Shown in pieces: positions 40,042 through 48,569 of a stretch of DNA of 48,582 bases. Within the stretch, counting starts at the first letter, position 1. Each line of letters begins with the position of its first letter. The notes beneath the pieces were generated by a model. The model did no database searches, was not told where the DNA came from, and worked only from the letters and a program-made list of their open reading frames with translations. Origin of the DNA: an uncultured Bacillota bacterium (GTDB lineage: Bacteria > Bacillota_I > Bacilli_A > RFN20 > CAG-826); the NCBI GenBank assembly GCA_949287245.1, contig CASEFL010000008.1:1-48582 (forward strand). Direction: 5' to 3'. The translations under genes were made by a program, and so were the position numbers.

Positions 40042-40305
40042 ATGAAAAAAGAAAAACTAAGTAATCTTGCTCCTGGGGATACATGTCAAGTTATCCAAGT
40101 TACTGGTGAGGACAAAAAAATTCGACGACGGTTGTTTGATATGGGTGTTACCCCACAAGCAAACATATATATTCGAAAAAAAGCTCCTCTTGGTGATCCA
40201 ATTGAAATTACCATCAGAAATTACGAACTTTCGTTAAGAAAGTCGGAAGCCGAAGCGGTAGTAGTGAATGTTCTTAAAAAAGGAGAAAGCAATGGAAGAA
40301 AATAA
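40042..40305 (+). CDS. feoA: FeoA domain protein, second copy
   Basis: 87 residues with the classic FeoA pattern: APGDTCQVIQVTG, RRRLFDMGVTP, KKAPLGDPIEITIRNYELSLRKSEAEAVVV. It starts 12 nt after the first copy and its 3' end overlaps feoB by 14 nt. Two adjacent, different feoA genes before feoB are common in Firmicutes and may act as a pair on the transporter. Confidence 0.94.
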   Translation: MKKEKLSNLAPGDTCQVIQVTGEDKKIRRRLFDMGVTPQANIYIRKKAPLGDPIEITIRNYELSLRKSEAEAVVVNVLKKGESNGRK

Positions 40306-42604
40306 GATTTATCGTTTTGCTTTAGCAGGAAATCCAAATTCAGGCAAAACAACTTTATTCAACAATCTAACGGGAAGCACCGCACACGTTGGAAATTGGC
40401 CGGGGGTTACCGTTGAGAAACGTGAAGGAACTTATAAAAATAAAAAAGAAGGAAAAAAAGTAGATATTGTTGACCTTCCTGGAATTTATTCTTTAAGCCC
40501 CTATACCTCTGAAGAAGTTATTTCCAGAAACTATATTTTAGAAGAACACCCGGATTTAGTAATTAATGTTGTAGATGCGACAAATCTAGAACGAAATCTT
40601 TATTTAACAACGCAACTGCTTGAAATGAATGTGCCGCTTGTGATTGCTCTTAATATGAGTGACCTAGTAAAAAAATCAGGAGACACAATTGATGAGAAAG
40701 AATTAGAAAAAAAGTTGGGAGTTCCTGTAGTTTCTATATCTGCTTTAAAAAGCGAAAATCTTCATTTCTTAATGAACCGTGCGATAGAAGAAGCGAAAAA
40801 TCCCCGCAAATGTTCATCTATTTTATCAAAATCTGAGTTTTTCCCACTTATTTTAGATATTGAGAAGAAAATTCAAGAGACGGAAGAAACACCTGAAAAT
40901 ACTTTATTTCACGCCATTAAATTATTAGAAGGAGACGAAATTGAAGTTAAAAAACACCAAAAACTCCTTCCTTACATTGATGAGAAGAAAAAAGATTACG
41001 AAAACGACACTTTTAAAGGTGATTTTGAAGCGCAAATTGCCGATTATCGTTATCAAGTTATCACAAAAGAATTTTCTCCTTCTTATCATCGTAAGGATGG
41101 AGTGAAAACTGATGGAGAACATAAATTAACTCTTTCTGACAAAATCGACCGCGTATTAACCAACAAATGGGCTGGTATTCCTATTTTTATTGCCATTCTC
41201 TTTCTCGTTTTCCATTTAGTTTTTGGCGAAGACTTATTTTATCTTGGGGCTATGGGCGCATTTGGAGAAGGGCTTGTAGATCCTTTCGCAGGTACGGATT
41301 GGGAAGGATTATTTGTAGGATCAGGAATTAATTCTCCTGGTGTTATCCTTCATAACCTCGTAGACATTATTTTAAATAATTTGATTTTAGGAAATATTAG
41401 TAACGGTTTAGCCTCCCTAAACATGGATCCATGGGCACAAAGCTTAATTTGTGATGGAATCTTAACTGGTATCTTCGCCGTTCTAGGTTTCTTACCAGAA
41501 ATTCTCTGTCTATTCTTATTCTTCTCTATTCTTGAAGACACTGGTTATATGGCACGTGTTGCCTTTATTCTAGACCGTATATTTAGGAGATTTGGTGTTT
41601 CTGGGCGGGCATTCATGCCCATGATTATGGGCTTTGGCTGCTCTGTACCGGCTATGATTAATACAAGAACTTTAGCCGATGAAAGAGAAAAAACTGCAAC
41701 TATTCGTGTAATTCCTTTCTTTTCTTGCGGGGCCAAGTTGCCTATTTTAACGGGGTGCGCAGGAGCAATCGTCCAATTATTTGGCTTCCCTTATGCTGAC
41801 ATCATTACTCTTTCGATGTATCTTCTTGGGGTTTTATCTGCCATTGCGATGCTTCTTTTTATGCGGCATACCACCATGCGCGGAGAGGTACCTCCGTTTA
41901 TCATGGAACTTCCACCCTATCATCTTCCCCAGTTTAAATCATTAATGATCCATTTATGGGATAAAACAAAACATTATGTAAAAAAAGCTTTCACCATTAT
42001 TTTTGCTTCAACCGTTTTAATTTGGTTCTTACAAAGCTTTACTTGGAATTGGACCTATATTGGAGTGGAAGATACAGCTTCTTCTATCCTTGCTTCTCTT
42101 GGTCAATTAATCCAACCATTATTTACTCCGCTTGGTTTTGGAAGCACGATTGGTTCGCTTGGCTGGGTATTTGCTGTAGGAGCAATTACCGGTTTAATTG
42201 CCAAAGAAAACGTAACAGGCACATTCGCTATTCTTGCCGCGATGCTTGTAGCAGGAACAGCATCAGGAGATTACGATGAAGTCAGTTCTGTTGTAGTTAT
42301 GATTGAGCAAACAGGCATTACATGGCAAGGCGTTATTGCATTTATTTCCTTTAATATGTTAACAATTCCTTGTTTTGCTGCTTGTGCAACAGCAAAAGCA
42401 GAATTACCGAAAGGAAAATTCCGCTATACCTTACTATTTTGGCTTCTTTCTAGTTATATTCTTTCTTCTATGGTATTCCTTGTTCTTTCTTGGTGGTGGA
42501 CTCTTTTCATCTTTATCCTGCTTATTGCCCTTCTTTGCTTGGCGATTTGGTATATCAATCAGGTTCGCGACGGGAAAAGAAAATTGCCTTGGAGGAAAGC
42601 ATAA
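40292..42604 (+). CDS. feoB: iron(II) transporter FeoB
   Basis: 770 residues from ATG 40292, which follows AAGGAG. The N-terminal G domain has G1 GNPNSGKTT (about 11-19), NWPGVTVE, DLPG (G3), NMSD (G4) and SAL (G5), then the GDI-like helical domain to about 265. The membrane part starts near 285, with two gate regions (FMPMIMGFGCSVPA and SCGAKLPI). Full length. It imports iron(II) across the cytoplasmic membrane. A longer frame starting 24 nt earlier has no ribosome site. It is under the DtxR-type boxes. Confidence 0.97.
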   Translation: MEENKIYRFALAGNPNSGKTTLFNNLTGSTAHVGNWPGVTVEKREGTYKNKKEGKKVDIVDLPGIYSLSPYTSEEVISRNYILEEHPDLVINVVDATNLERNLYLTTQLLEMNVPLVIALNMSDLVKKSGDTIDEKELEKKLGVPVVSISALKSENLHFLMNRAIEEAKNPRKCSSILSKSEFFPLILDIEKKIQETEETPENTLFHAIKLLEGDEIEVKKHQKLLPYIDEKKKDYENDTFKGDFEAQIADYRYQVITKEFSPSYHRKDGVKTDGEHKLTLSDKIDRVLTNKWAGIPIFIAILFLVFHLVFGEDLFYLGAMGAFGEGLVDPFAGTDWEGLFVGSGINSPGVILHNLVDIILNNLILGNISNGLASLNMDPWAQSLICDGILTGIFAVLGFLPEILCLFLFFSILEDTGYMARVAFILDRIFRRFGVSGRAFMPMIMGFGCSVPAMINTRTLADEREKTATIRVIPFFSCGAKLPILTGCAGAIVQLFGFPYADIITLSMYLLGVLSAIAMLLFMRHTTMRGEVPPFIMELPPYHLPQFKSLMIHLWDKTKHYVKKAFTIIFASTVLIWFLQSFTWNWTYIGVEDTASSILASLGQLIQPLFTPLGFGSTIGSLGWVFAVGAITGLIAKENVTGTFAILAAMLVAGTASGDYDEVSSVVVMIEQTGITWQGVIAFISFNMLTIPCFAACATAKAELPKGKFRYTLLFWLLSSYILSSMVFLVLSWWWTLFIFILLIALLCLAIWYINQVRDGKRKLPWRKA

Positions 42605-42786
42605 TGGGAACAATCTTTACGATTATTCTTGTTACTTTAATCGCTCTTTATCTTCTTTATCTTTTGCTGCGCTATCTCTACCGGAAGAAAAAGGGGCTTC
42701 CGGTTGGAGAATGTGCCGAATGTAGTTCAAAAAAAGATTGGTTAGTAAAAGAGTACCGAAAAAAGTATTCAACAAAGAAAAAGTAA
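42604..42786 (+). CDS. FeoB-associated Cys-rich membrane protein
   Basis: 60 residues, too short to stand out alone. The ATG at 42604 shares one base with the feoB stop. One membrane helix (about 3-25) precedes a basic stretch, a CAECSSKKDW pair of Cys near 38-41 and a Lys-rich end. This matches the small FeoB_associated family, found beside feoB in Firmicutes; the cysteines may handle iron. A longer frame inside feoB (from 42490) is rejected. Confidence 0.85.
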   Translation: MGTIFTIILVTLIALYLLYLLLRYLYRKKKGLPVGECAECSSKKDWLVKEYRKKYSTKKK

Positions 42787-42804
42787 GTATTTCTCTTTAT
42801 TCTT

Positions 42805-42813
42805 TGTTACACT
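42805..42813 (+). promoter_or_regulatory. extended -10 of the ABC-F gene
   Basis: TGT-TACACT, 7 nt before the ATG, with no ribosome site between. Confidence 0.5.
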
Positions 42814-42820
42814 TATCGCC

Positions 42821-44353
42821 ATGGCGTTAATAGAGGCAGAACACTTACGATTTAATTATCAAGACAAAGAACTATACCAAGATGTTTGTTTTAAAATTAA
42901 TCCTGGTGAACATGTCGTTCTTGTTGGCGCTAACGGTACAGGAAAAACGACTCTTTTAAAGTTAATCATGGGAGAAATCACTCCCGACAAAGGAAAAATT
43001 GTTTGGGAAAAAGGGGTTACTTACTCTTATTTAGATCAGAATCTTGTTGTTGCAGAAGATATTAGTGTTCTTGACTATTTATATGGTGTTTATGCCCCTT
43101 TATACGAAAAAGAAAAGCGTATGGAGGAGTTATATCTTGAAGCTTCCTCTTCCCCAAACTTTGAATCTTTGTTAAATAAAGCCGAACGTTTAGGCCAAGA
43201 ATTAAATGATGCCAATTTTTATGCTTTACAAGAAGAAGTAGGAAAACTAGTTGATGGCTTAAAAATATCAAAAGACATCCTTCCAAAGAAAATGAACATT
43301 CTCTCTGGAGGGCAAAAGGAAAAGGTCATGCTTGCTAGAATGCTTCTAGAGAAAAAAGACGTTCTTCTTTTGGATGAACCTACAAATTTTCTTGATGCTA
43401 GCCAAGTGGACTGGCTTGCATCTTACTTAATTCACTACCCTAAATGTTTTATTGCTATCAGCCATGATCAAAATTTTCTTTCACAAATTGCCGATGTTGT
43501 TTTGCTTTTAGAAAACCAAAAAATCACACGTTATAAAGGAGACTATAGTCACTTTTTAACGCAGCACGAACTAGATAAACAACAATACGAAAAAAATTAT
43601 GCTGCTCAGCAACGCTACATTAAAAAAGAGGAGATTTTTATTGCAAAACACATTGTGCGTGCAACTTCAGCAAAGGCAGCTAAGTCTCATCGAGCAAGAC
43701 TTGCTCATTTACAAAAACTTGAGGCCCCGGGAAAAAGTGAGCCTACTGTCCACTTTCATTTCCCCTTTACGCATGATGTAGGAGAAAAGCCACTTATTGT
43801 GGAAGAACTTCAATTTGGATATGGAGGAATTCCCCTTCTTGATCCGGTAAGTTTCATTTTAAGAAAAGGTGAAAAAATCGCAATATTAGGAAAAAACGGC
43901 GTAGGAAAAACAACTTTTTTAAGGACAATTCTTGGAAATATACCAACCATATCAGGAAACTTTTATTGGCTTGATGGAATTCATATCTCACATTATGAAC
44001 AAGAAGAAAAATTTGATTTATCGTTATCTCCTTTTATGTATTTAAAATCAATCTTTCCTAATAAAACGAACACAGAACTCCGAACGGCTTTAGGTAATGT
44101 TGGTGTGCGAAAAGAAGTGGCAATGCGTCCAATGAATGAGCTTTCTGGTGGAGAAAGAACCAAAACACGTTTTGCCGCAATGACGATGGAAAAAAGTAAT
44201 TTCCTTATTTTCGATGAACCGACAAATCATCTGGATCAAAAAGCCAAAGATTCCTTATTTGAGGCAATCGAAAATTATCCAGGGGCAGTAATTTTAGTTA
44301 GTCACGAAAAAGACTTTTATGATGGGCTTGTGGATTATGAACTTGAATTTTAA
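42821..44353 (+). CDS. ABC-F family ATPase
   Basis: 510 residues, two ATPase domains in one chain and no membrane part. Domain 1: GANGTGKTT (about 37-45), LSGGQKEKV, LLDEPTNFLD. The basic linker around 240-305 (AAQQRYIKKEEIF, SAKAAKSHRARL) is the ribosome-contact arm of the family. Domain 2: GKNGVGKTT, LSGGERTKTR, FDEPTNHLD. ABC-F proteins act at the ribosomal E site; some give antibiotic protection, but nothing here shows that role. The gene ends 4 bp inside the convergent LemA-like gene. Confidence 0.95.
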   Translation: MALIEAEHLRFNYQDKELYQDVCFKINPGEHVVLVGANGTGKTTLLKLIMGEITPDKGKIVWEKGVTYSYLDQNLVVAEDISVLDYLYGVYAPLYEKEKRMEELYLEASSSPNFESLLNKAERLGQELNDANFYALQEEVGKLVDGLKISKDILPKKMNILSGGQKEKVMLARMLLEKKDVLLLDEPTNFLDASQVDWLASYLIHYPKCFIAISHDQNFLSQIADVVLLLENQKITRYKGDYSHFLTQHELDKQQYEKNYAAQQRYIKKEEIFIAKHIVRATSAKAAKSHRARLAHLQKLEAPGKSEPTVHFHFPFTHDVGEKPLIVEELQFGYGGIPLLDPVSFILRKGEKIAILGKNGVGKTTFLRTILGNIPTISGNFYWLDGIHISHYEQEEKFDLSLSPFMYLKSIFPNKTNTELRTALGNVGVRKEVAMRPMNELSGGERTKTRFAAMTMEKSNFLIFDEPTNHLDQKAKDSLFEAIENYPGAVILVSHEKDFYDGLVDYELEF

Positions 44354-44877
44354 CTAAGACGTTCGCGTTTCGTAAAACCCACAAGAAAGATAAAAGGACG
44401 ATAAAAGAAAACAGTTCGCCAATACTCATATGCACCTTGGTCGCTATTATATAAAGCAATTAAACGGTGATAACTAGCTTCTAAGTCAACAAGAGCAGAT
44501 GTATAAGCTAAGTAGTCATCATTATTTAAAATCGAAGGATAGTTTCTTGATAAACGCTTAATTTCTTTCTCATAAGAGAAAAGAAGTTCATAAGTGTTTA
44601 ATGATTCATGCTCGGACTTCAACTCCGTTCTTAAAGAGGCAATTTGTGCACCAGCATTTGTCATTTTTTCATCCCAGCGACACCCTTCTTTTTCTAAAAG
44701 AACTTTCCAGGAAAGTAGAACCTCTTTCATCTCACTATAAACAACGCTAATTGCAGATAAGCGCTTTGCTAAACGAGAGCGAAAGGCAAATAAGGAAGCC
44801 AAACAAAAAATTAATCCTACTAAATAAATGAAGGCTAAGCAGAGAAGACAAATTAAGAAAATATCTAGTCCTGTCAT
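44350..44877 (-). CDS. LemA-like membrane protein
   Basis: 175 residues. One N-terminal membrane helix (about 7-32) is followed by a long helical domain. The C-terminal pattern NYPSILNNDDYLAYTSALVDLE, then HRLIALYNSD, then RPFIFLVGF matches the LemA family (NYP..., L..LE...R..YN, P...A..GF). The N-terminal LemA signature is poorly kept, so it is a divergent member. The function of LemA proteins is not established. The ATG lies 7 nt after TAAAAT with no ribosome site, and an inverted repeat overlaps that -10. Confidence 0.72.
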   Translation of the reverse strand: MTGLDIFLICLLCLAFIYLVGLIFCLASLFAFRSRLAKRLSAISVVYSEMKEVLLSWKVLLEKEGCRWDEKMTNAGAQIASLRTELKSEHESLNTYELLFSYEKEIKRLSRNYPSILNNDDYLAYTSALVDLEASYHRLIALYNSDQGAYEYWRTVFFYRPFIFLVGFTKRERLS

Positions 44878-44884
44878 GAAATTT

Positions 44885-44918
44885 ATTTTAATCGCGCAAT
44901 ATGAAAAAAGCGATTAAA
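44885..44918. promoter_or_regulatory. inverted repeat over the LemA-like gene's -10
   Basis: TTTAATCGC (44887-44895) and GCGATTAAA (44910-44918) are perfect 9-bp arms with a 14-nt spacer. The left arm covers the minus-strand -10 TAAAAT (44890-44885). No T run follows on either side, so it is not a terminator. Confidence 0.5.
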
Positions 44919-45106
44919 CAAACATATTTTTGAGAAGCATATTTTAAAATTTGAAAAAAATACGCTTGATTTGCATTGATATTAATCAACTCTTTCTACA
45001 ATAAGGCATATAGTGATTCAATATTCTTGCTTTTTACCGCTATAAACAAATAACTTTTCTAAAAAACATAGAAAATTAAACATCTTTTATCTTATTTTTT
45101 ACGTTT

Positions 45107-45112
45107 TATAAT
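45107..45112 (+). promoter_or_regulatory. -10 element of the HAD gene
   Basis: TATAAT, exactly 6 nt before the ATG at 45119. No ribosome site. The rest of the 44919-45106 gap is AT-rich and shows nothing firm; a TTGATA-15-TACAAT pair (-10 at about 45000) is a weak alternative promoter. Confidence 0.5.
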
Positions 45113-45118
45113 TAGTTT

Positions 45119-45946
45119 ATGAAAAAACCAATTGTAGCTTTGCTTTATGATTTTGACAGCACCTTAGCCCGTAGTGACATGCAAAATTTTGGTTTTATAC
45201 CAGCATTAGGTATGACTCCCAGCGAGTTTTGGCAAGAAACGACGGAATTCTCAAATAAAACAAGCGTTGAACGTACTCTTTGTTATTTATATGTAATGCT
45301 TAAAAAATGTAAGGAAAAAGGCATTCCTTTAACAAGAGAATGGTTAAAAACGATGGGTAAGGATGTCGAATTCTTTCCTGGTGTCCTTACATGGTTTGAA
45401 CGAATTAATGAGTTTGGCAAAGAACAAGGAGTTAAAGTTGAACATTATCTTGTTTCATCAGGAAATGCAGAAATTGTTGAGGGAACAAAAATTGCAAAAG
45501 AATTTAAGGAAGTTTATGCCTGTGAATTTTTATATGATCCTCAAACAAAAGAAGCTATTTGGCCAAAATTAGTCATTAATTTTACTCAAAAAACGCAATA
45601 TTTTTTCCGTATTTCTAAAGGGGTATATGACGCTAATGATGACGTTGGTGTTAATGAAAAAAGAGCAGAACGACGAATCCCTTATTCCAATATTATTTAC
45701 ATTGGTGATGGAATGACAGATATTCCAGCAATGATTTTGGCAAAAAATAATGGGGGTAAGTCCATTGCTGTTTATCCTCAAGGAAGAGAAGATAAAGTAG
45801 CCTCTTTAGTTCATGATGGAAGAGTGAATTATGCTTTTGTTGCTGACTACAGCAAAGGAAGCAAAATGGAGAAGGCTGTTCAGCTAATCATTCAAGGTAT
45901 CGCGATTGCTCAACGTTTAGGAGATGGGCAAGGTTCTCTTTCCTAA
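45119..45946 (+). CDS. HAD family phosphatase-like protein
   Basis: 275 residues. HAD motif 1 is DFDSTL (about 13-18), motif 2 is the SSGN near 122, and motif 4 is GDGMTDIPA near 196. A conserved Lys for motif 3 may be in SKGVYD. The DST and SSG patterns recall phosphoserine-phosphatase-like members, but the cap is different, so the substrate is open. The mRNA probably starts at the ATG. ispD follows after a 29-nt gap with its own -10. Confidence 0.85.
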   Translation: MKKPIVALLYDFDSTLARSDMQNFGFIPALGMTPSEFWQETTEFSNKTSVERTLCYLYVMLKKCKEKGIPLTREWLKTMGKDVEFFPGVLTWFERINEFGKEQGVKVEHYLVSSGNAEIVEGTKIAKEFKEVYACEFLYDPQTKEAIWPKLVINFTQKTQYFFRISKGVYDANDDVGVNEKRAERRIPYSNIIYIGDGMTDIPAMILAKNNGGKSIAVYPQGREDKVASLVHDGRVNYAFVADYSKGSKMEKAVQLIIQGIAIAQRLGDGQGSLS

Positions 45947-45960
45947 ATAACCTAAGCTTT

Positions 45961-45969
45961 TGTTATAAT
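45961..45969 (+). promoter_or_regulatory. extended -10 of ispD
   Basis: TGT-TATAAT, a perfect extended -10 exactly 6 nt before the ATG at 45976. Confidence 0.6.
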
Positions 45970-45975
45970 TCTTAT

Positions 45976-46650
45976 ATGAACAAAAATCGTTTTGCTTTTG
46001 TTCTTCTTTTGGGTGGAAAGGGAGAACGTTTTGGAGGAAAAAAGCAATTTCTTTCCTATCAAGAGAAACCTTTATATATGCATAATCTTCTTTTTGCCTA
46101 TCATTCCCATCTTTTTTCTTCTTATGTTTTATGCCTCTTAAAAGAAGATTTTTCTAAAGTAAAAAACGAAGTCGAGAAAGAAGGAATTCCCTTTGTTTCT
46201 TATGCTTATGCTGGAGAAACAAGAAGTGAGAGTGCATATCACGCTTTAAAGGAAGTTAATGAAGCAGATTATGTCTTTATCCATGATGCCGCAAGGCCAT
46301 TAAAAGATATTAAGGTTTTATTAAGATTAAAAGAGAATGTACTTCAAGAAGGAGGTGCGATTCCAACCTTGAACGTACCTGACTCAGTAATTTTTTGTGA
46401 AGAAAAAGAAAATAAGAATATCTATTTAAAGCGTGAAGGAGTAAAACTTGTACAGACTCCCCAGGCTTTCTCTTATCGAGAACTTATGAAAATTGAAGAG
46501 GATTTAGGGGAAAGACGCCGCGAGTATAGTGATGAAGGGTCAATGTACTTAGCCTATGAAAAGCATTTAGGACTCGTAGAAGGATCCATTTATCACCAAA
46601 AAATTACCACACAAGAGGACTTATTATGGTTTGGAGCGATATCAAAGTAG
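45976..46650 (+). CDS. ispD: 2-C-methyl-D-erythritol 4-phosphate cytidylyltransferase (IspD family)
   Basis: 224 residues. It loads CMP onto MEP in isoprenoid synthesis. Seen: LLLGGKGERFGGKKQFL (nucleotide loop), HDAARPL near 106, IPTLNVPDSV, LVQTPQAFSY and YSDEGSMY. TarI, a ribitol-phosphate relative, is the main alternative, but no teichoic acid genes are near. The S1-domain gene overlaps its 3' end by 25 nt, so these two and pgi probably form an operon. The mRNA is probably leaderless. Confidence 0.87.
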   Translation: MNKNRFAFVLLLGGKGERFGGKKQFLSYQEKPLYMHNLLFAYHSHLFSSYVLCLLKEDFSKVKNEVEKEGIPFVSYAYAGETRSESAYHALKEVNEADYVFIHDAARPLKDIKVLLRLKENVLQEGGAIPTLNVPDSVIFCEEKENKNIYLKREGVKLVQTPQAFSYRELMKIEEDLGERRREYSDEGSMYLAYEKHLGLVEGSIYHQKITTQEDLLWFGAISK

Positions 46651-46985
46651 GAGACATACTTCTTGGCATCCCTATCAAAAAGAAGGAAACGTACGCCCTT
46701 CTACTTTTTGAAGGAGGAATTACCGGCCTTCTTCACCGTAAAGAAATGCCACGTTTTGATAAACGCCCCTTTCAAGAAATTGTTGAAATAGGTGTTTGTT
46801 ATAAAGTGAAAGTTCTTGAAAAAGATGAAGAATTAGGAGAAATTCGTGTTTCTTTACGCCATATGACGACGGAAGAAAGAAAGAAACCTCTAGCGAAAGC
46901 ACTCCCCTCTCCCTCACAAATTTCATTCTTAGGTTTGAAAGAGGCATTAGAGACATGGTGCAAAGAAGAAAAAGACGCGCAATAA
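46626..46985 (+). CDS. S1 RNA-binding domain protein (YugI/GSP13-like)
   Basis: 119 residues. The first 75 form an S1 domain: VGDILLGIPI, YALLLFEGGITGLLHRKEM, GVCYKVKVLEKDEELGEIRVSLR. A helical tail follows. It resembles the Bacillus general stress protein 13 (YugI/CvfD), which binds ribosomes; yugI also lies near pgi in Bacillus, which supports the call. It starts inside ispD (25-nt overlap) and is followed 31 nt later by pgi. Confidence 0.85.
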   Translation: MVWSDIKVGDILLGIPIKKKETYALLLFEGGITGLLHRKEMPRFDKRPFQEIVEIGVCYKVKVLEKDEELGEIRVSLRHMTTEERKKPLAKALPSPSQISFLGLKEALETWCKEEKDAQ

Positions 46986-47016
46986 TGATTAAGAAAAAAA
47001 GAAAGGATGAACATTT

Positions 47017-48303
47017 ATGGTCATCAAAGTAAATTCGGAACATATTAGAAAAAGTATTTCTTGGGACCTTTATCAAGATAAAGTGAATGCCATTCACCAC
47101 ATGATTGAAGAAAAAACGGGTCCAGGTTCAGATTTTTTAGGCTGGTTAAATCATGCAAAGGAATATTTAAAAAGCGACGAACTCCCCCGTATTCTAAAAG
47201 CAGGGAAAACGATTCGTGAAAATTATGATGTTTTAGTCGTTTGCGGAATTGGTGGTTCTTATTTAGGCGCAAGAGCGGCAATTGAAGCATTAAAAGGCGT
47301 GCTTCCTCATAAAGATTTAGAAATCTTGTGGCTTGGAGAGACTTTTGATCCTACTTATATCGCACAAGCTTTAGCCTATTTAAAAGATAAAAAGTTTGCT
47401 ATCAACGTTATCTCGAAAAGCGGTACAACAACCGAAACTGCTTTATCCTTCCGTTTATTAAGAGAACTCCTTGAAAAAAGAGATGGTAAAGAGGCGGCAA
47501 GAAAAGCGATTTTTGCTACAACCGATGGAGAAAAAGGCGCTTTAAGAACATTATCCTTAAATGAGGGATATGAGATGTTTGTTTTACCTAGCGATATTGG
47601 TGGGCGATATTCCGTGCAAACGGCAGTTGGACTTTTACCAATGTCCGCCATGGGAATTGATATTATAAAATTGTTAGAAGGAAGCAAAGATGCCGCGGAA
47701 GAATATAAAAATCCTTCTTTAAAGGAAAATGCGGCTTATCAATACGCCGTACTTCGCCACGATTTGTATCAAGACGGGAAAAAAGTTGAATTATTTGTAA
47801 CTTATCTTCCTACTCTTGTTCAGTTAACCGAATGGTGGAAGCAATTATTTGGAGAAAGCGAAGGGAAAGAAGGAAAATCTCTCTTCCCAGCTTCAGCAAC
47901 TTTCACAACCGATCTCCACTCTTTAGGGCAATTTATCCAGGAAGGCTCCCCCATTTTCTTTGAAACGATTTTGCATTTACAAAAGCCAGAAGCCGATACG
48001 ATAATTCCTGAAGATAAAGAGAATCTTGATGGACTCAATTATCTTGCTGGTAAACCTCTTTCCTTTGTCCAACAAAAAGCTTTTGAGGGGGTTTTAAGCG
48101 CCCATAGCGAAAATGGGACTACTCCAAATATTGTTATCGAAATGGAAAGAATGGATGATTATCATCTTGGCTATCTTTTCTACTTTTTTGAAAAAGCCTG
48201 TGCTATGTCTGCTTACTTAAACGGAGTAAATCCCTTTAATCAGCCAGGTGTAGAAATTTATAAAAAGAACATGTTCCATCTTTTAGGGAAACCCGGCTAT
48301 TAA
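47017..48303 (+). CDS. pgi: glucose-6-phosphate isomerase
   Basis: 428 residues, the short Firmicutes type. It converts glucose 6-phosphate to fructose 6-phosphate in glycolysis. Seen: VCGIGGSYLGARAAIEAL (about 75-92), SKSGTTTETA (phosphate loop), LPSDIGGRYSV and the C-terminal NPFNQPGVEIYKK. AAAGGATGA serves as ribosome site. It is the last gene of the ispD operon; no clear terminator follows before the tRNA promoter. Confidence 0.97.
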   Translation: MVIKVNSEHIRKSISWDLYQDKVNAIHHMIEEKTGPGSDFLGWLNHAKEYLKSDELPRILKAGKTIRENYDVLVVCGIGGSYLGARAAIEALKGVLPHKDLEILWLGETFDPTYIAQALAYLKDKKFAINVISKSGTTTETALSFRLLRELLEKRDGKEAARKAIFATTDGEKGALRTLSLNEGYEMFVLPSDIGGRYSVQTAVGLLPMSAMGIDIIKLLEGSKDAAEEYKNPSLKENAAYQYAVLRHDLYQDGKKVELFVTYLPTLVQLTEWWKQLFGESEGKEGKSLFPASATFTTDLHSLGQFIQEGSPIFFETILHLQKPEADTIIPEDKENLDGLNYLAGKPLSFVQQKAFEGVLSAHSENGTTPNIVIEMERMDDYHLGYLFYFFEKACAMSAYLNGVNPFNQPGVEIYKKNMFHLLGKPGY

Positions 48304-48329
48304 TCGTAAAAGAGAATTAAAAAGAAAAG

Positions 48330-48358
48330 TTGACCCGCCAAGTACAGAGTGGTATATT
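48330..48358 (+). promoter_or_regulatory. promoter of the tRNA-Val/tRNA-Tyr unit
   Basis: TTGACC-17-TATATT. An 8-bp inverted repeat CCCGCCAA (48334-48341) and TTGGCGGG (48371-48378) spans it. Confidence 0.85.
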
Positions 48359-48480
48359 CTTGCAGCACGTTTGGCGGGCTCTTCTATGGATGCTTAGCTC
48401 AGCGGGAGAGCATCGCCCTTACAAGGCGGGGGTCGGGGGTTCGAAACCCTCAGCATCCACCACCATTAACGTGCTGCAGG
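48359..48480 (+). repeat. inverted repeat flanking tRNA-Val
   Basis: TGCAGCACGTT (48361-48371) and AACGTGCTGCA (48468-48478) are perfect 11-bp arms, extended to 13 by a T-G and a C-G pair. They could form a helix around the tRNA in the precursor RNA. If transcription starts at 48364, about 8 bp of that helix remain. Confidence 0.6.
48388..48462 (+). tRNA. tRNA-Val(UAC)
   Basis: Acceptor GGATGCT/AGCATCC, A and an encoded CCA (48460-48462). The anticodon stem TCGCC/GGCGG holds loop CTTACAA with anticodon TAC. D-arm and TTCGAAA T-loop are normal. Confidence 0.95.
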
Positions 48481-48485
48481 TTTGT

Positions 48486-48569
48486 GGGCGAATAGCGAAG
48501 TGGCCAAACGCGGCTGACTGTAAATCAGCTCCTTCGGGTTCGGTGGTTCAAATCCATCTTCGCCCACCA
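48486..48569 (+). tRNA. tRNA-Tyr(GUA)
   Basis: Acceptor GGGCGAA/TTCGCCC, A and an encoded CCA (48567-48569). The anticodon stem GCTGA/TCAGC holds loop CTGTAAA with anticodon GTA. Long variable arm. It lies 23 nt after tRNA-Val, so the two are read together. The last bases (CCCCTTGGGG) may begin a terminator cut by the window end. Confidence 0.95.

Noticed and set aside
44919-45106. A small RNA gene in the gap before the HAD gene
   Set aside because: A weak TTGATA-15-TACAAT pair exists, but no terminator hairpin or conserved-looking structure follows.
48334-48378. CCCGCCAA/TTGGCGGG repeat as a terminator of pgi
   Set aside because: The arms are 29 nt apart, enclose a near-consensus promoter and are not followed by T's; left as a possible operator within the promoter entry.
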